From CAIXSC01 sp046349855 (GTDB lineage: Bacteria; Planctomycetota; Planctomycetia; Pirellulales; Pirellulaceae), in the NCBI GenBank assembly GCA_046349855.1, contig JAXMBM010000037.1, positions 5,809-69,808 of the forward strand: a stretch of 64,000 nt of DNA, read 5' to 3'. How positions within the stretch are numbered: the stretch's first letter is position 1; each line of letters starts with the position of its first letter. Shown here piece by piece: positions 63,139-64,000 of this stretch. The position numbers and the translations under genes were made by a program. The notes beneath the pieces were generated by a model, which was not told the origin of the DNA, did no database searches, and saw nothing but the letters and a program-made list of their open reading frames with translations.

Positions 63139-63660
63139 TTAGTCTTCGTCGTACAGCTCGAGCGACAGACGCGAGGCCGGGAGGCTGATGCGGTATCCGC
63201 GGACCTTCCAGGTGCGGATCAACCGAGTCGCGAAGCTGCCCTGAATTGGGCTGCCCTGTGTTGGGTTATCCTGGATTGGGCTGCCCTGGGTTGAGGTGGT
63301 ATCCGACGGGAAGAGGAGGTTGGCGGCGGACAATCGGTTCAGGGTTTCGCGCAGCCGATACATGATGCGGATGGCGATCTGGGGATCGTTCCATTCGATG
63401 ATGTTCTGACGCTCCAGAGCAGTGGCCAGCTGGTCGGAGGTGAAGAACGAGCCGATCGTCGACGACTTGAGTACCGATTGCACGAGCAGCGCGAGCGTCG
63501 CCCACTGCTTGCGCGGCAAGGGGAGGAAATCGACGAGTCGACCGTCGACGTCGAGTTGCATGGTCCCGCTGCGTCGGAAGCTGCCCGCCAGGTGCAAACT
63601 GACGCGTCCACCGAAGGGATCGGGCGTCGCGAACGAATGGTGGTCATGGTCGTCGGACAT
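63139..63660 (-). CDS. Winged-helix DNA-binding-like protein, first gene of the tagging operon
   Basis: A 173-residue protein starting MSDDHDHHSF. Residues 45-110 fit a winged helix (WATLALLVQSVLKSS, AIRIMYRLRETLNRLSA), with a basic wing near VRGYRISL. An inserted 12-bp repeat encodes SPIQDNPTQGSPIQ. It begins the operon (141 nt before the RING-like gene), so it may autoregulate it. The 141-nt gap has repeated ttgccag words. Confidence 0.5.
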   Translation of the reverse strand: MSDDHDHHSFATPDPFGGRVSLHLAGSFRRSGTMQLDVDGRLVDFLPLPRKQWATLALLVQSVLKSSTIGSFFTSDQLATALERQNIIEWNDPQIAIRIMYRLRETLNRLSAANLLFPSDTTSTQGSPIQDNPTQGSPIQGSFATRLIRTWKVRGYRISLPASRLSLELYDED

Positions 63661-64000
63661 TGGGAGGTTCCTCGAGGTTCTGTAAGAGATAAGCTTCCAA
63701 GGTGCCTTTTTTTCAGAGCGGGGGAATCGAATTGGGCGGAAAGCGTGTTGACACGCCACCGAGCAGGCAATCACAAGGCAGTTTTCTTGCCGATGTCTCA
63801 CAAGGAACCCGACGAGCGGCATTATTGGTGCGCTGAATAGCCACACCGTCGCACGGCAGGCGGCTATTGCGACTTCGCCGCCACGAAGGACACGAACCCG
63901 CTATCGGCAGAATTCGTAGAGCCTTCTTCCCGAGATAGAAGGTCGCCGGGGAGACGATTTTTCATTCACGGCGGGAAAAAAATCGGTCCTTCTGGGCTTA
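63661..64000. other. Right edge, no gene seen
   Basis: This should contain the promoter of the tagging operon. No clear -35/-10 pair, RNA or repeat was recognised. Confidence 0.3.

Noticed and set aside
1..64000. rRNA or tRNA genes
   Set aside because: No cloverleaf or conserved rRNA words noticed; a covariance-model scan would be needed to exclude a tRNA fully.

Overview
The window is high-GC DNA, probably from a planctomycete-like bacterium. The signs are a DUF1501 protein with a twin-arginine-like leader, a TMEM175-type channel, histidine-rich metal-handling proteins, repeat-rich intergenic regions and ubiquitin-like gene clusters. No rRNA or tRNA gene and no CRISPR array was recognised.

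Positions 1-30.5 kb are mostly housekeeping and envelope functions. They hold a metallophosphatase, a secreted glycoside hydrolase, a serine hydrolase, a K+ channel, an arsenate reductase beside a broken methyltransferase, and a membrane/catalase-like protein next to a lipoxygenase and a further membrane protein. After these come a group II intron remnant, a CusB/CusA-type metal efflux operon flanked by His-rich proteins, two nucleotide-sugar genes, a lactonase-fold protein, a prolyl oligopeptidase and the DUF1501 protein. From 30.5 to 33.2 kb there is a minisatellite, a transposase fragment, a PfkB-type kinase and the second copy of a 303-bp repeat.

Positions 33.2-50 kb hold a diversity-generating retroelement (DGR). 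It has one template repeat (36119-36254), an Avd-type accessory gene and a reverse transcriptase, plus three STAND/NACHT-type NTPases that each end in a formylglycine-generating-enzyme (FGE) fold domain carrying a variable repeat. The first VR differs from the TR at 12 positions, all TR adenines. The second and third show 15 and 16 adenine changes in the variable core, with one other change each. The reverse transcriptase has lost its catalytic palm region, which is replaced by a repeat-derived segment, and the second target is frameshifted, so the element looks frozen unless served in trans. Between targets two and three lies a minus-strand group containing an E1-like ThiF protein, two unrecognised proteins and a protein with a Lon-like C-terminal domain. 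A heptamer repeat and a 22-copy 39-bp array lie nearby.

Positions 50-63.7 kb are all minus strand. Three small exported proteins are followed by an eleven-gene run that combines two protein-tagging chemistries. A winged-helix protein, a RING/treble-clef protein, an E1, an E2, an unknown protein, a beta-grasp-like small protein and a JAMM protease are followed by an ARC/Mpa-like AAA+ ATPase, two Pup-ligase (PafA/Dop) family proteins and a 68-residue Pup/UBact-like modifier ending in RSGE. No 20S proteasome gene is present. I infer that the NACHT-FGE proteins are diversified sensors and that the tagging run may be a downstream or parallel response module. The adjacency is seen, but the functional link is not shown.
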